A DNA stretch of 38,935 nt. Source: Candidatus Sumerlaeota bacterium (GTDB lineage Bacteria > Sumerlaeota > Sumerlaeia > MWCT01). The notes beneath the pieces were generated by a model. It saw nothing but the letters and a program-made list of their open reading frames with translations. It had not been told where the DNA came from and did not search any database. Of this stretch, positions 18,468-28,515 are shown one piece after another. Within the stretch, counting starts at the first letter, position 1, and every line of letters starts with the position of its first letter. Where the stretch lies: positions 1 through 38,935 of the forward strand of contig JAFGFK010000354.1 of the NCBI GenBank assembly GCA_016931135.1, read 5' to 3'. Both the position numbers and the translations under genes were made by a program.

Positions 18468-20672
18468 TTATACTATATTGACCATAATCCCGACCGGTTC
18501 GTCCTCCCCGAGCCGGGCGAGTTCCACGCCGGCAAGGGAAATAATATGCCCGGAACTCAAAAGTCCGGTGAGATCGAGAATCCGGCCGCGGAATAAAAGG
18601 AAAAATCCGGGGAGGGACCTCCCCGCATCCCCGTATTGCGTATGCCGCTCTATGAAATCCCGAAGCGCCCCTTCTTGCATCTCTTTCCTGCTCCTGATAA
18701 CGCACTCTCCCCGCGCGATCTGGAGACGGATCACGCCTTCGCTGTCGATTACGCGGTATTGCGTCTTTCTTTTCTTCATGAGCCCCAGGATTTTTTTCTC
18801 TTCCGTTTCCACGTGAAATACGGACAGCCCCCCGGCTTCGCCGATGCAGGCGGAATCCACAATCTCCCCGCGAACGGACTTTCTGACGATCTGTTCCATT
18901 TCCTTTATGGATAACGCCTTACGGGAGAGATCCCGGGTTCGCAGCTCGGTTGATCCGGTGGCAACCGCCCGCAACAGGTTTTTCTGCGGATCGATCTCCA
19001 CCTGCGCCTCCACGGATTCCGGATGCGCCCCCATCCGAATCACCGCCTCTTCCGCCTCTTTCCGGATTTTCAGGATGTCTTGATCCGTTGGATTCACTAC
19101 GCTTCTTTCGATCATGTCGCGCACCATGGCGAGCGCCGCCCCAATGGCGGAAATAACCGCCGCATTGGGCGCAATCTCAAAGGGAAGCCCCATCTTTTGC
19201 GCTGTATAAGGCGCAATGGCAAGGGCGCCGCCTCCTCCTCCGGAAAGCGTCAAAAGATTTCGATCCAGCGCGTAATCCGCTATCAGGTCTTCCACCACAT
19301 TGGCTGCCTTGGGAAAGGAGCGATCCAGGATTTGACGGGCGGCGTCAACAGGCGTGGTTCCCAGTTTTTCGGCAAGAAGGGAAAATGACTTCTGAAGAGT
19401 ATCGAGATTTCCCCTTGCCTGATCCCCTTCTGGAACAAGCCCCAGCATGTTGGCTGCGCAGGTCGGCGTTGCGGTGAAGGATTTTTCCCCGCAGCGGAGT
19501 TTGATATAATCGTTCGGATCGTCCTTTTTGGGCTGGATGAGATCCAGAACCGGATTATCGTCTCCTTTTATATCCGTGAAAGAGGCGTAACCCAGGTTGG
19601 CGATATGGGCGCTGCGCGGTCCTACATCTGTGATCTTCCTGTTTTTTAAACGCGGGATCGAGCCGCCGGCTATTCCCACGGTGCGCACATCCAGGGTGCG
19701 CAGATACAATCTGTGCCCCCCCACAGTCGCGGTTTTGACAAGAGATTTCCCGTTCTTGATCGCCGATATATCCGTGCTGGTTCCCCCTACCTCCAGGAAA
19801 ATTCCATCCGTGATGCGCGCATACATCAGCGCTGCGGCTACCCCGGCGGCAGGACCGGAAAGCATGGTGAGAATCGGTCTATGTCTCATCTCGCTGATAT
19901 TCATGATTCCCCCATCGCTTCGCATGATCATGAGCGGCGCCTTGATTCCCGCCTTGCGCACGCTCTCTTCCGTCATATCGGCGGTTTCCATCATTTTGGG
20001 GAGCATACTCGCATTGATGACTGCGGTTCTGGTGCGGATGCGCAATCCGTATAACTGGGAGATTTCATGGGTGTTTGCAGCCGGCAGATTTTGTCCGATG
20101 CAGGTTTCCACCACGAGGTTTTCATGCGCCGGATTTTCCACGCTGAAGGCTTCGCTTGCCACAAAAACCCGGGCGCCCTCGGATTTCAATTCATCTATGG
20201 CTTTCTGTATTTCATCCTGAGAGAGACCGTTTGCAGTATCGAGGAATCTGTGAAAGGTTCTGAGGAATCGCCCGGGCGCCAGTTCGATATCGCCGATTCT
20301 GGTTTCCGCTTTCGCCTTGGATTTTTCTATGCCTTTCCCCATGCCGATGATTCCCACCGGCGCTACATCGCCTTCCAGAAGGGCGTTGGTCGCCTGCGTG
20401 GTGCTGTGCGCAATCAGAAGAATTTCGTCGGGATCGAAGCCGCCCTGCTTCAAAAGGAGATGAAGGGAATCGATGATGCCGCGAGCGACCCCTTCCGGCG
20501 CCCTATGCGTTGTGGGAACCTTGATCTGCGCCGGTATGGCGAATGTTTCGGTTTCTACGGCAACGGCGTGCGTGAATGTTCCGCCGACATCGATGCCTAT
20601 CCTGATCCGGCGCTTTTTATTGCCTTCCGTCATGCTCATTTGTCCTGCCTTTTGCAAAGGGAACGGAATCAT
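18468..20672 (-). CDS. Hydantoinase/oxoprolinase family protein (HyuA-like)
   Basis: IRIGIDVGGTFTHAVAVE..., APVGIIGMG, AVINASMLPKMM, MRSDGGIMN, MLSGPAAGVAAALMYA, LEVGGTSTDISAI signatures. ATG overlaps the stop of the upstream LacI-type gene; an internal MTEGNKK start is also possible. Confidence 0.9.
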   Translation of the reverse strand: MIPFPLQKAGQMSMTEGNKKRRIRIGIDVGGTFTHAVAVETETFAIPAQIKVPTTHRAPEGVARGIIDSLHLLLKQGGFDPDEILLIAHSTTQATNALLEGDVAPVGIIGMGKGIEKSKAKAETRIGDIELAPGRFLRTFHRFLDTANGLSQDEIQKAIDELKSEGARVFVASEAFSVENPAHENLVVETCIGQNLPAANTHEISQLYGLRIRTRTAVINASMLPKMMETADMTEESVRKAGIKAPLMIMRSDGGIMNISEMRHRPILTMLSGPAAGVAAALMYARITDGIFLEVGGTSTDISAIKNGKSLVKTATVGGHRLYLRTLDVRTVGIAGGSIPRLKNRKITDVGPRSAHIANLGYASFTDIKGDDNPVLDLIQPKKDDPNDYIKLRCGEKSFTATPTCAANMLGLVPEGDQARGNLDTLQKSFSLLAEKLGTTPVDAARQILDRSFPKAANVVEDLIADYALDRNLLTLSGGGGGALAIAPYTAQKMGLPFEIAPNAAVISAIGAALAMVRDMIERSVVNPTDQDILKIRKEAEEAVIRMGAHPESVEAQVEIDPQKNLLRAVATGSTELRTRDLSRKALSIKEMEQIVRKSVRGEIVDSACIGEAGGLSVFHVETEEKKILGLMKKRKTQYRVIDSEGVIRLQIARGECVIRSRKEMQEGALRDFIERHTQYGDAGRSLPGFFLLFRGRILDLTGLLSSGHIISLAGVELARLGEDEPVGIMVNIV

Positions 20673-21730
20673 TTCTTGTGCTGATATTGAATCTTGAATT
20701 CCGCTGAAGTGGCTTCATGCGTTCCTTCCTTTTTCTGGGAGCCGCAGGATTGACGTATGGTAAGCGTGGGTTGGAGAATTTCGCTTCTAACCTCCTTGCC
20801 GGAAATCATGTCCATGAGTTTTCTTGCAGCAAGGGAACCGAGATGATACTTTGGCTGGGCGACGGTCGTGAGAGGAATCTCGGCTATGCTGGCTATGAAA
20901 AGATCATCATAACCTACCAATGCGATATCGGCAGGGACATTGAATCCTGACTGCCTGAGGGCAAAGCTGGCGCCGATGGCGATAATATCGCCTGCGCAGA
21001 AAACGGCGGTAGGCCGGGGATTCCCCTGGAGAAGAATGCGCATGTTATTGTAACCAGCCTCCCAGTCAAAAGTCGTTTCGAGGATCAGATTTTCATGGCA
21101 GGGGAGGTTGTTTTTTGCCAGGGCTTCCCGGAATCCCTTCAAACGCTCCCGGCTGGTATGGAAATACTGGGGCCCGGCGAGGTGTCCTATGATGGCGCGC
21201 TTGTTTTTGATCAGATGTTCCGTGGCGAGGAATCCGCCTTTTTCATTATCCACGCCGATCTGGCATACGCCCTTTACCGGCGGCGGATTCAGAATGGATA
21301 TGACGGGGACTTTGCGCTCCACGAGATCATTCCACAAATCCGTATTTTCGCGGTTTTCCACCGGTTCCGCTATGATGCCATCCACCCTTTTTTCCCTCAA
21401 AACCCTCATGTATTCCCGTTCCCGTTCGGGATTGCCGTTTGTTGGGCAGATGATGGCGCTGTAGGCAAGGTCGCTGATGACGTCCTCCACCCCCTGAATA
21501 ATCTGCGGAAAAAAGGAAGACATGATATCGGAGATGATAAGTCCTATCATGTGGGATTTCTTCTGAACCATGGCGCGGGCAATCATGTTCGGATGGTATT
21601 GCAGCTTCTTGGCGAGGGCTTTGACTTTTTTTCTGGTTTTCTCGTTCACCCGGGGATTGTCGTTCAACGCCATTGAAACCGTGGAGGGAGAAATTTCGAG
21701 CTCCCTGGCAATGTCCTTTATAGTAATCAT
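20669..21730 (-). CDS. LacI-family transcriptional regulator
   Basis: MITIKDIARELEISPSTVSMALNDNPRVNEKTRKKVKALAKKLQYHPN HTH plus periplasmic-binding-like sensor domain. Confidence 0.95.
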   Translation of the reverse strand: MITIKDIARELEISPSTVSMALNDNPRVNEKTRKKVKALAKKLQYHPNMIARAMVQKKSHMIGLIISDIMSSFFPQIIQGVEDVISDLAYSAIICPTNGNPEREREYMRVLREKRVDGIIAEPVENRENTDLWNDLVERKVPVISILNPPPVKGVCQIGVDNEKGGFLATEHLIKNKRAIIGHLAGPQYFHTSRERLKGFREALAKNNLPCHENLILETTFDWEAGYNNMRILLQGNPRPTAVFCAGDIIAIGASFALRQSGFNVPADIALVGYDDLFIASIAEIPLTTVAQPKYHLGSLAARKLMDMISGKEVRSEILQPTLTIRQSCGSQKKEGTHEATSAEFKIQYQHKK

Positions 21731-21829
21731 AAACCTGTCTCTCCTCCTTTTTTGAAGGGATAGGGAAAAATACTGCTTTATCCTATAGAAAAGAAACGCC
21801 CGCTTTGCAATGGATTTTTTTTGAAAAAA

Positions 21830-21865
21830 GTCCGACCAGTCCGACTGGTCTGACTGGTCTGACTC
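21830..21865. repeat. Short tandem repeat, period 9 (GTCYGACTG x ~4)
   Basis: GTCCGACCA GTCCGACTG GTCTGACTG GTCTGACTC. Confidence 0.88.
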
Positions 21866-21872
21866 GTTCTTT

Positions 21873-22946
21873 TCATTTCAATGACTTCAGCTTCCGCATG
21901 CGGCCCTCCAGAACTAAAGACTGGATTACCTCGTTGATTTCCCCTTCCATGATCATGTCCAGTTTGTAAAGCGTCAATCCGATGCGGTGATCGGTCATTC
22001 GATTCTGCGGAAAGTTGTATGTGCGGATGCGCTCGCTTCTGTCTCCGGAACCGATCTGTTGACGCCGCGTGGAGGATATGGCGTTCTCCTGCTTTTGTAT
22101 CTCCATATCCAGAAGCCGCGAACGCAGCACCTTGAGCGCCTTGGCTTTGTTCTTGTGCTGGGATTTTTCATCCTGGCAACTCACAACCAGTCCTGAAGGG
22201 TAATGCGTTATTCTCACAGCGGAATCCGTGGTATTCACGCTTTGCCCCCCGGGTCCGGTCGATCGGAATACGTCGATGCGCAAATCCTCCGGCTCGATCT
22301 CCACGTCCACCTCTTCAGCCTCCGGCAGAACCGCAACCGTAACAGCCGAGGTGTGGATGCGCCCGCTCGCTTCGGTTTCCGGCACCCTTTGTACCCTGTG
22401 CGTTCCGCTTTCGAATTTCATCTGGCTGTAAACCGCGTCTCCCTCGATGCTGAAGATGATCTCCTTGAATCCGCCGATGGCGGTCGGGTGGCTGGAGATG
22501 ACCTCGGTTTTCCATCCCTGCTTTTCCCCATAGCGTCCATACATGCGAAACAGGTCTGCGGCGAAAAGCGCCGCCTCATCGCCGCCGGTTCCTGCGCGGA
22601 TTTCGATCAGGATGTTCTTGTCGTCGTTCGGATCCTTCGGAAGGAGCAGGAATTGCAGGTTCTTTTCCGATTCTTCGAGGTCGTTTTCCAGGGATTCCGC
22701 CTCCGCTTGCGCCAGGGAGGACATCTCAGGATCAGAATCTCCAAGTAAATGGCGCGCCTCCCCCAGTTTCTTCTTCATGTCCTTGTATTGTTCGTAAGCA
22801 TGGATGATCTTGCCCAGCTCGCTGTGCTTCTTGGCGACATCCTTCATCAAACGGGGATTGGACGCCAATTCCGGGGATCCAAGCTTCCGGGACAATTCCT
22901 CGTATTCGGATTCTATGTCTTTCAGGTGAGATTCCAGTTCCATCAT
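21873..22946 (-). CDS. prfA: Peptide chain release factor 1
   Basis: [47 protein letters not shown] (GGQ) and [24 protein letters not shown]. Confidence 0.97.
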   Translation of the reverse strand: MMELESHLKDIESEYEELSRKLGSPELASNPRLMKDVAKKHSELGKIIHAYEQYKDMKKKLGEARHLLGDSDPEMSSLAQAEAESLENDLEESEKNLQFLLLPKDPNDDKNILIEIRAGTGGDEAALFAADLFRMYGRYGEKQGWKTEVISSHPTAIGGFKEIIFSIEGDAVYSQMKFESGTHRVQRVPETEASGRIHTSAVTVAVLPEAEEVDVEIEPEDLRIDVFRSTGPGGQSVNTTDSAVRITHYPSGLVVSCQDEKSQHKNKAKALKVLRSRLLDMEIQKQENAISSTRRQQIGSGDRSERIRTYNFPQNRMTDHRIGLTLYKLDMIMEGEINEVIQSLVLEGRMRKLKSLK

Positions 22947-23010
22947 GGCAGATTTGCTCCTTTATTATAAATCTAATGTGGTTTTGAGATGTTGGTTGCG
23001 CTTTGTACAG

Positions 23011-24120
23011 CTACTGGGGAGTTTCGTTGGGATGAAGAATGGCGATTTTCGGTTCTTTCAAATCCTGGTTAATGGAAAGGGCAGCCTTTAACGAGGCAAT
23101 GCTGACTTCCAGTTGCTCGTCATCGGGCTCTTTTGTGGTAAGATACTGGGATAAAATCCCCGGATAGGTCAAAATTCGGGTGAGGGGATTGTCCAGATGT
23201 CTGGATCCGAATTTGATGATCTCATACGATATGCCCGCAATCACAGGCATGAACAGAATGTGAAGGAAAATAATGATCGCTTTACGCTTCAGGAATGACA
23301 TCTCCAGAAACGGCGGATACAGGATTCCCAGGTTCTTGACGATCAGGGCGAACGCGAAGATGCTGATGATGATCACCACCCCGATAAACGTGGTGCCGCA
23401 ACGGGGATGGCGCGTGATATAAGGGCGCACGTTTTCCACGGTAAGAGACTTTTTGTCCTCGAACGCAAAGACCGCCTTATGCTCCGCGCCATGGTATTCG
23501 AATACCCTGTGTATGTTTTTGGAAAGGGAGATGACCCAGATATACGTAACCAGGATCAGGGCGCGGAAAAAACCAGATATCAGGTTGTAGAAAAAGGGGG
23601 AACGGGTTTCCTCCAATCCGCCCTCCGAACTTGCGCCCAGGGGAAGAATTTTTCCCAGGAAATGAGTCAGAAAATTCGGGACAACGACAAAAAGCGCCAA
23701 ACCCAAGCCTATGCTGAACAGCATCATGCCCGCCATGGCGAAAATACTCAACTGCCGCTCTTCCTTCGGATCATCGTTCTTTTTGTTTTCAGGTGATTCG
23801 GCATTAGCGTCCTCTATCGCCTTTTCCTTTGAATCCGGATGATCTCCCGCTTCCTTTCCATAATCCCCTTCCCATTCATTCACGGAAAAATCGAGTCCCT
23901 TGAGCCCGATGATGAGCATCTCGAACAACATGATGAATCCGCGGATGAACGGAAGCCCCAGAATTTTCACGCGTTTGGCAAGGGCTTTGTAGGGAACGCA
24001 TTTCACCTTGATGGATTTGTCCTTTTTCCTTACCGCGATGGAATACCCAAGCGGGCTGCGCATCATCACGCCTTCGATGACCGCCTGTCCCCCCATCTGG
24101 ATTTTTTCTTCTTCCGCCAA
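23011..24120 (-). CDS. DUF1385 family membrane protein (YqhQ-like)
   Basis: MGGQAVIEGVMMRSPLGYSIAVRK..., FEYHGAEHKAVFAFE, RHPRCGTTF; adjacent to prfA as commonly seen. Confidence 0.9.
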   Translation of the reverse strand: MAEEEKIQMGGQAVIEGVMMRSPLGYSIAVRKKDKSIKVKCVPYKALAKRVKILGLPFIRGFIMLFEMLIIGLKGLDFSVNEWEGDYGKEAGDHPDSKEKAIEDANAESPENKKNDDPKEERQLSIFAMAGMMLFSIGLGLALFVVVPNFLTHFLGKILPLGASSEGGLEETRSPFFYNLISGFFRALILVTYIWVISLSKNIHRVFEYHGAEHKAVFAFEDKKSLTVENVRPYITRHPRCGTTFIGVVIIISIFAFALIVKNLGILYPPFLEMSFLKRKAIIIFLHILFMPVIAGISYEIIKFGSRHLDNPLTRILTYPGILSQYLTTKEPDDEQLEVSIASLKAALSINQDLKEPKIAILHPNETPQ

Positions 24121-24226
24121 AATTTGCTCCTCTGAATTTTTAACGATAGAACTTCACCGGTTCCGCGCCCCGTGTCAACAATGAAAAATCAAAAAACAAA
24201 AACATTTTTCATTCATATTTCCTGTG

Positions 24227-24255
24227 TTGACATAAAATTTCCGCTGTCTTATAGG
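24227..24255 (+). promoter_or_regulatory. Sigma70-like promoter for the FG-GAP protein
   Basis: TTGACA (24227-24232), 17-nt spacer, TATAGG (24250-24255). Confidence 0.45.
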
Positions 24256-24335
24256 TTTATTGTAGATTATGAATATGACCATAATCAGAAGGGAAATCTG
24301 CGCATTTCCCTTTATCCGATGTCAAGAAGGCGCTT

Positions 24336-25973
24336 ATGATGAAAATCCATAGTTTTTATGCCGTGTTGTTTCTTTTCCTTTTTCCGGGTTCTCTCCCTGC
24401 GGTTGAAATACACAAAGACCTTTTTTATTCCCAGGAGGATTATGCGGTAGGCGATAACATCCGCAATCCGGGAAAAATCGGACCCATCGCCCTTGGCGAC
24501 GTCAATGGAGACGGCTATGATGACCTCGTTATGGGCGCGCCTTACGCCATCAGAATGAACCAGGTTGATACAGGCATCGCGTATGTCCGCTTCGGCTTGA
24601 ATTTCGGCGCCGGAACCGGTTTCATACAGGAAAAATGGTATGATCTTTCCACTACTTATACCCAGACGTCTGATCCCACAGTCTCCTCAGTCAATTTTCC
24701 GGATGGACATGGAAGGCTGGGCGGCGCGCAGATCAATGGCGAGGTCGCCGGGCAACGATTCGGCTCGGAGGTCGCCTGCGGCGACTTTGATGGCGACGGC
24801 ATCGATGATATCGCCATCTCCATGGCGGAAAATCTCTCTCCCCTTGTTCCCGGACGCGTCTATGTTCTGAAAGGCAGAACCGACATCGCCGGAACCATAG
24901 ACCTTGCAATGGAACGCTCCCTTTCCCGCTCCTTCTATATAACCGGTCGAAGAAACGGCGACCGGTTCGGCGAAAAACTCTTTTTCTCCGATTTCAATAA
25001 TGATGGTAAAGAAGACCTTGTCATCGGAACTCCGAAAGGTGGCGATGGGGGAGAGGTGGATGTATTCTATGGACGCGATTTTTCCCCCTTCTTTTATCAG
25101 AATGTCGATTCCCTCCCTCAGCCTCATACCGCCTTTTTTGCCGAAAATTCCGGCGATGAACTGGGGTGGTCCTTCACGGAGGGCGATTTCACCGGGGATG
25201 GGCTTTCCGACCTCTGCATCGGCGCCCCCCATTATTCCGCCTACTCCGATGATGCGGGCATTGTCTATATGCTTCAGGGAACGGATGATATCGCCTTCCA
25301 GAGAGGCGTCGTGGAAATCGACGAAACCACGCGCACCCTCAAGATCGTTTCAAACGCCTCTCAGGAACAACTCGGATTTTCCCTTGCATCCGGCGATCTC
25401 AACGCCGATGGGTTTCTGGATCTGGCAATCGGCGCGCCAACCTGGGGACTCGATATCTCGAGAACCCGCGGATGCGTCTATGTCCTTTTTAATGAATCCG
25501 ACAGGTTTGACATAACAGGATCCAACCTGATCGTAATTACGCAGGATGAAACCCGCTTTTTATCACAATTCGACGAAACCATGCTGGGGGCGAAAATCGC
25601 CTTTTTTGACCTGGACCATCAATACGGTCCCGAACTGCTCATCACAGCGCCGGAGGCGTCGCCCCATGACAGGTTTCTTGCGGGAGAATCCTGGGTGATT
25701 CAAAGCAGAAATCCCTCTTTACCGTTCGATCCAATCTATTATTATGTACAGAATTACGAAATGGGTTTATATATCAAGGGGCAGGAATCCGGCGACTATT
25801 TTGGTTCCCAGATCGCTGTGGGCGATTTCAACGGCGATTCCTGTGAGGATATATTTTTCACCGGAGGCAAGGGATTGAATACGTTCGGCAAGAGCGCCTG
25901 GGGCGTCTTCGGCGGTTCATCTTACAAAAAAACAGCGATCGAATCCCCTTTCTGGATTCAATACGATCGATGA
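24336..25973 (+). CDS. Secreted FG-GAP repeat (integrin-alpha-like beta-propeller) protein
   Basis: Signal peptide; IALGDVNGDGYDDLVMGAP, VACGDFDGDGIDDIAISM, FFSDFNNDGKEDLVIGTP, FTEGDFTGDGLSDLCIGAP, LASGDLNADGFLDLAIGAP, IAVGDFNGDSCEDIFF. Confidence 0.9.
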   Translation: MMKIHSFYAVLFLFLFPGSLPAVEIHKDLFYSQEDYAVGDNIRNPGKIGPIALGDVNGDGYDDLVMGAPYAIRMNQVDTGIAYVRFGLNFGAGTGFIQEKWYDLSTTYTQTSDPTVSSVNFPDGHGRLGGAQINGEVAGQRFGSEVACGDFDGDGIDDIAISMAENLSPLVPGRVYVLKGRTDIAGTIDLAMERSLSRSFYITGRRNGDRFGEKLFFSDFNNDGKEDLVIGTPKGGDGGEVDVFYGRDFSPFFYQNVDSLPQPHTAFFAENSGDELGWSFTEGDFTGDGLSDLCIGAPHYSAYSDDAGIVYMLQGTDDIAFQRGVVEIDETTRTLKIVSNASQEQLGFSLASGDLNADGFLDLAIGAPTWGLDISRTRGCVYVLFNESDRFDITGSNLIVITQDETRFLSQFDETMLGAKIAFFDLDHQYGPELLITAPEASPHDRFLAGESWVIQSRNPSLPFDPIYYYVQNYEMGLYIKGQESGDYFGSQIAVGDFNGDSCEDIFFTGGKGLNTFGKSAWGVFGGSSYKKTAIESPFWIQYDR

Positions 25974-26034
25974 TCAATTGGGATATTGTCATTTTTAGAT
26001 TTTAAATTTTAAATTTTTCATTTTTCATTGCTAA

Positions 26035-27162
26035 TTGTTTATGCCTCATTTCCTGACAGCCCCATTCATATACCTCTATCGCCTTGTCAAACGCTGGTTC
26101 GAGGTCAGACGCGAATACCGGATCACGCTGGAAGGCATTGTTTTCATCCTCATTACATTTTTCATCGGATTCGCAGCCATCAATACCAACACCAATCTTT
26201 TATATCTCATCCTTTCCATGATGCTGTCGCTTTTCATTCTCTCCGGTTTGCTCTCGAGCGCCACGCTTCGCAAAATCAGCGTAAAACGCCTTGCTGCGCG
26301 CCACATCAGCGCAAAGGAAACCGCCACGGTTCAAATGGAACTCCGAAACAACAAAAAAAGGCTTTCGTCTTATTCCCTGCGCATCATGGATTTCATGGAA
26401 AATGGGGACATTGTGGGCGCCGGGTATCATTTTCATATCGCCCCGCGCTCCCGCGAAATCGTTTCCTACAAGGTGAAGTTTCCCCACAGGGGCGTTTATA
26501 AACTTTCCAGGATCAGAGTCGCCAGCCGGTTCCCGTTCGGATTCTTTGAACGCGCCATCCTGATCCGACAATCCCAGGAAATTCTCGTGTATCCCCAGAT
26601 TCTCGATGTGCGACCCATCCTCGAGGCGGCAAAAGTCGATCTGGGTGAATATGAAACAGGCAAAAAGGGACACGGGCACAGCCTTTACGGCATCAGGGAA
26701 TATACGCCAACCGATAGCGCCCGTTACATCCATTGGAAGGTATCAGCCCGCTCCAGCAAAATCATGCTGCGCGAGTTTGAAAAAGAGGAGAAAAAAAAGG
26801 TCACCATCCTGTTACGTAACGCAATTCCAGGACCATTTTCCGCCGCAGTGCGGGAATCTTTTGAAAAAGCCGTGATTTTCGCCGCTTCGATTTCCAAATT
26901 CCTCATAGATCGGGAATTTCAGACGCAACTGGTAACCGGATCGGGAACAGCGCCTTTTGGACTCGGGATTGCCCATTTGTACCGCATCCTGCGGGCGTTG
27001 GCGGTGATACAACTCGAGGAAAAAACCGATTCCCACGAACCCGCGCTTTCCTATATGGATGCGGATTCAACAAACCTGATCATCCATTTCGATTACCGGA
27101 TTACCCCCCCTCCTGAATCCGACTACGCCCAGGTAATCAACGTCCTCACCGCCCGGCTTTGA
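26035..27162 (+). CDS. DUF58 domain-containing protein
   Basis: N-terminal TMs and KKGHGHSLYGIREYTPTDSARYIHWKVSARSSKIMLREFEKEEKKKVTILL; TTG 26035 or ATG 26041 start. Confidence 0.9.
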   Translation: MFMPHFLTAPFIYLYRLVKRWFEVRREYRITLEGIVFILITFFIGFAAINTNTNLLYLILSMMLSLFILSGLLSSATLRKISVKRLAARHISAKETATVQMELRNNKKRLSSYSLRIMDFMENGDIVGAGYHFHIAPRSREIVSYKVKFPHRGVYKLSRIRVASRFPFGFFERAILIRQSQEILVYPQILDVRPILEAAKVDLGEYETGKKGHGHSLYGIREYTPTDSARYIHWKVSARSSKIMLREFEKEEKKKVTILLRNAIPGPFSAAVRESFEKAVIFAASISKFLIDREFQTQLVTGSGTAPFGLGIAHLYRILRALAVIQLEEKTDSHEPALSYMDADSTNLIIHFDYRITPPPESDYAQVINVLTARL

Positions 27163-27179
27163 AGTCAGGCAGTCCATCT

Positions 27180-27239
27180 CCCATACTTCCCATACCTCCC
27201 ATTCTTCCCATACTTCCCATTCTTCCCATTCTTCCCATC
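27180..27239. repeat. Short tandem repeat, period 9 (CCCATWCTT x ~6.5)
   Basis: CCCATACTT CCCATACCT CCCATTCTT CCCATACTT CCCATTCTT CCCATTCTT CCCATC. Confidence 0.9.
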
Positions 27240-28221
27240 ATTTGCGTTCCAGCATCTCCAGAAAGACATCGATCCTGAGGCGGGTGCGGGCGTCAAGAGC
27301 CCCGGGCGCATCCCCTTCCAGGGTAAGCGCGGGTACCTTGATCCTTTCCCGCAATATAATGTCCTCGATCCCGCGATGACAGAATGTCTGTACATAGTGG
27401 ATCAACCCCTGGGCATTTCGTTTCTCCATCTCTCTCTGCAAATCCTCGATCCGGAAAAAGACATCATAAGGGTAGGTATATTGCAGATGCTGTTCCACAA
27501 GAGAAGCGGAATCATTCGGCATGCTGAACTGGCGCTGCATTTCGTTCAAAACAACGGATGCGCCCCGGGATTCCAGGTAATCATACAGATCGGAAAAGAT
27601 CGGAGGCACGCCGGCAAAGGCAAGGCGCAAAGCGGGCTCTTTAACTGGTCGTTTGCGCGCCTCCACAAGAAAATCATCCAGATTCCTTTCAAACAACGCC
27701 GGGTCGCCGTTGAAATCGCTCGATGAAACCAGCCATAAATGGTTCTCGCCGCCGGTCACCTTGCCGGTTTGCCATGTCAGTTCATCCAGAACCTTGAGTT
27801 TCCGGCGAAGAGGCTGGAGAAGAGAGCGACGCCGTTCCGCTTCCTCCAGGGTAGTTCCCAGGCTCTCCGCAAGACGCTTCATCTCCGCTTCGAGGCGTTC
27901 CGCATTGCGGTTATGGGGATAATTGAAAGTCAGAAGCGGGGGAGCGCCCCTGATCTGAAATGTCTCCAGCATGGATAATGTATTCGAGCAATCGCCTTCC
28001 GTAACGATCAGAAGCCGGTCAACCGGCGCCAGTTCGCGCACAACGCCGTATATGCCCTTGATCCAGGAACAAAGAGACCTGGGATACCCATCCCTTTCCG
28101 CGCGACGGATAAAACGCATGGCCTCCGGATGGGTGACAAAGACATTATTCATATCCACAGGCGTATAGCCGGCTGCGAGTATGATTTCCACAGGGATGGT
28201 CGTTGTGAAACCTATTTTCAA
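27238..28221 (-). CDS. 2-hydroxyacyl-CoA dehydratase family (HgdB-like) protein
   Basis: MKIGFTTTIPVEIILAAGYTPVDMNNVF, LCSWIKG, TEGDCSNT, QTFCHRGIED, LEGDAPGALDARTRLRIDVFLEML. Confidence 0.8.
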   Translation of the reverse strand: MKIGFTTTIPVEIILAAGYTPVDMNNVFVTHPEAMRFIRRAERDGYPRSLCSWIKGIYGVVRELAPVDRLLIVTEGDCSNTLSMLETFQIRGAPPLLTFNYPHNRNAERLEAEMKRLAESLGTTLEEAERRRSLLQPLRRKLKVLDELTWQTGKVTGGENHLWLVSSSDFNGDPALFERNLDDFLVEARKRPVKEPALRLAFAGVPPIFSDLYDYLESRGASVVLNEMQRQFSMPNDSASLVEQHLQYTYPYDVFFRIEDLQREMEKRNAQGLIHYVQTFCHRGIEDIILRERIKVPALTLEGDAPGALDARTRLRIDVFLEMLERK

Positions 28222-28319
28222 GAAACATTATCTCCTCATCCATATTTTCGCGTTTGATGGAATAGAATTTCTATGTGAGAAACACCCGGGCAAATCAAGT
28301 GAAAATATGAAGCGAATCT

Positions 28320-28336
28320 GGTAAGATGCGCCCTTT
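28320..28336 (+). repeat. Dispersed intergenic element, variant copy 3
   Basis: GGTAAGATGCGCCCTTT; internally shortened relative to copies 1 and 2 but shares a following CTNTNAATTGAT-like stretch with copy 2. Confidence 0.55.
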
Positions 28337-28361
28337 CTGTCAATTGATTTTGGAAAAAGAC

Positions 28362-28390
28362 TTGACGCCGAGAAAAATTTATACCATAAA
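28362..28390 (+). promoter_or_regulatory. Sigma70-like promoter for the 28516 secreted protein
   Basis: TTGACG, 17-nt spacer, CATAAA. Confidence 0.45.
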
Positions 28391-28515
28391 GTATTTCATT
28401 GAATTGATCGATTTAAATTAAGTTTTATCAGAAAAAAACGAAACGAAAGGAGGTAAATCTTTTTATCTGGGGATTCTTTTTACTATTTTATATTTAAAAA
28501 AAGGAGTATGAATCT

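Noticed and set aside
21786-21800. CGCCCGCTTT as a fourth copy of the GATGCGCCCGCTT element
   Set aside because: Only ~10 nt match and orientation does not fit the downstream gene; could be chance.
27180-27239. Possible CRISPR-like array
   Set aside because: Uninterrupted 9-bp tandem units with no spacers and no cas genes nearby.
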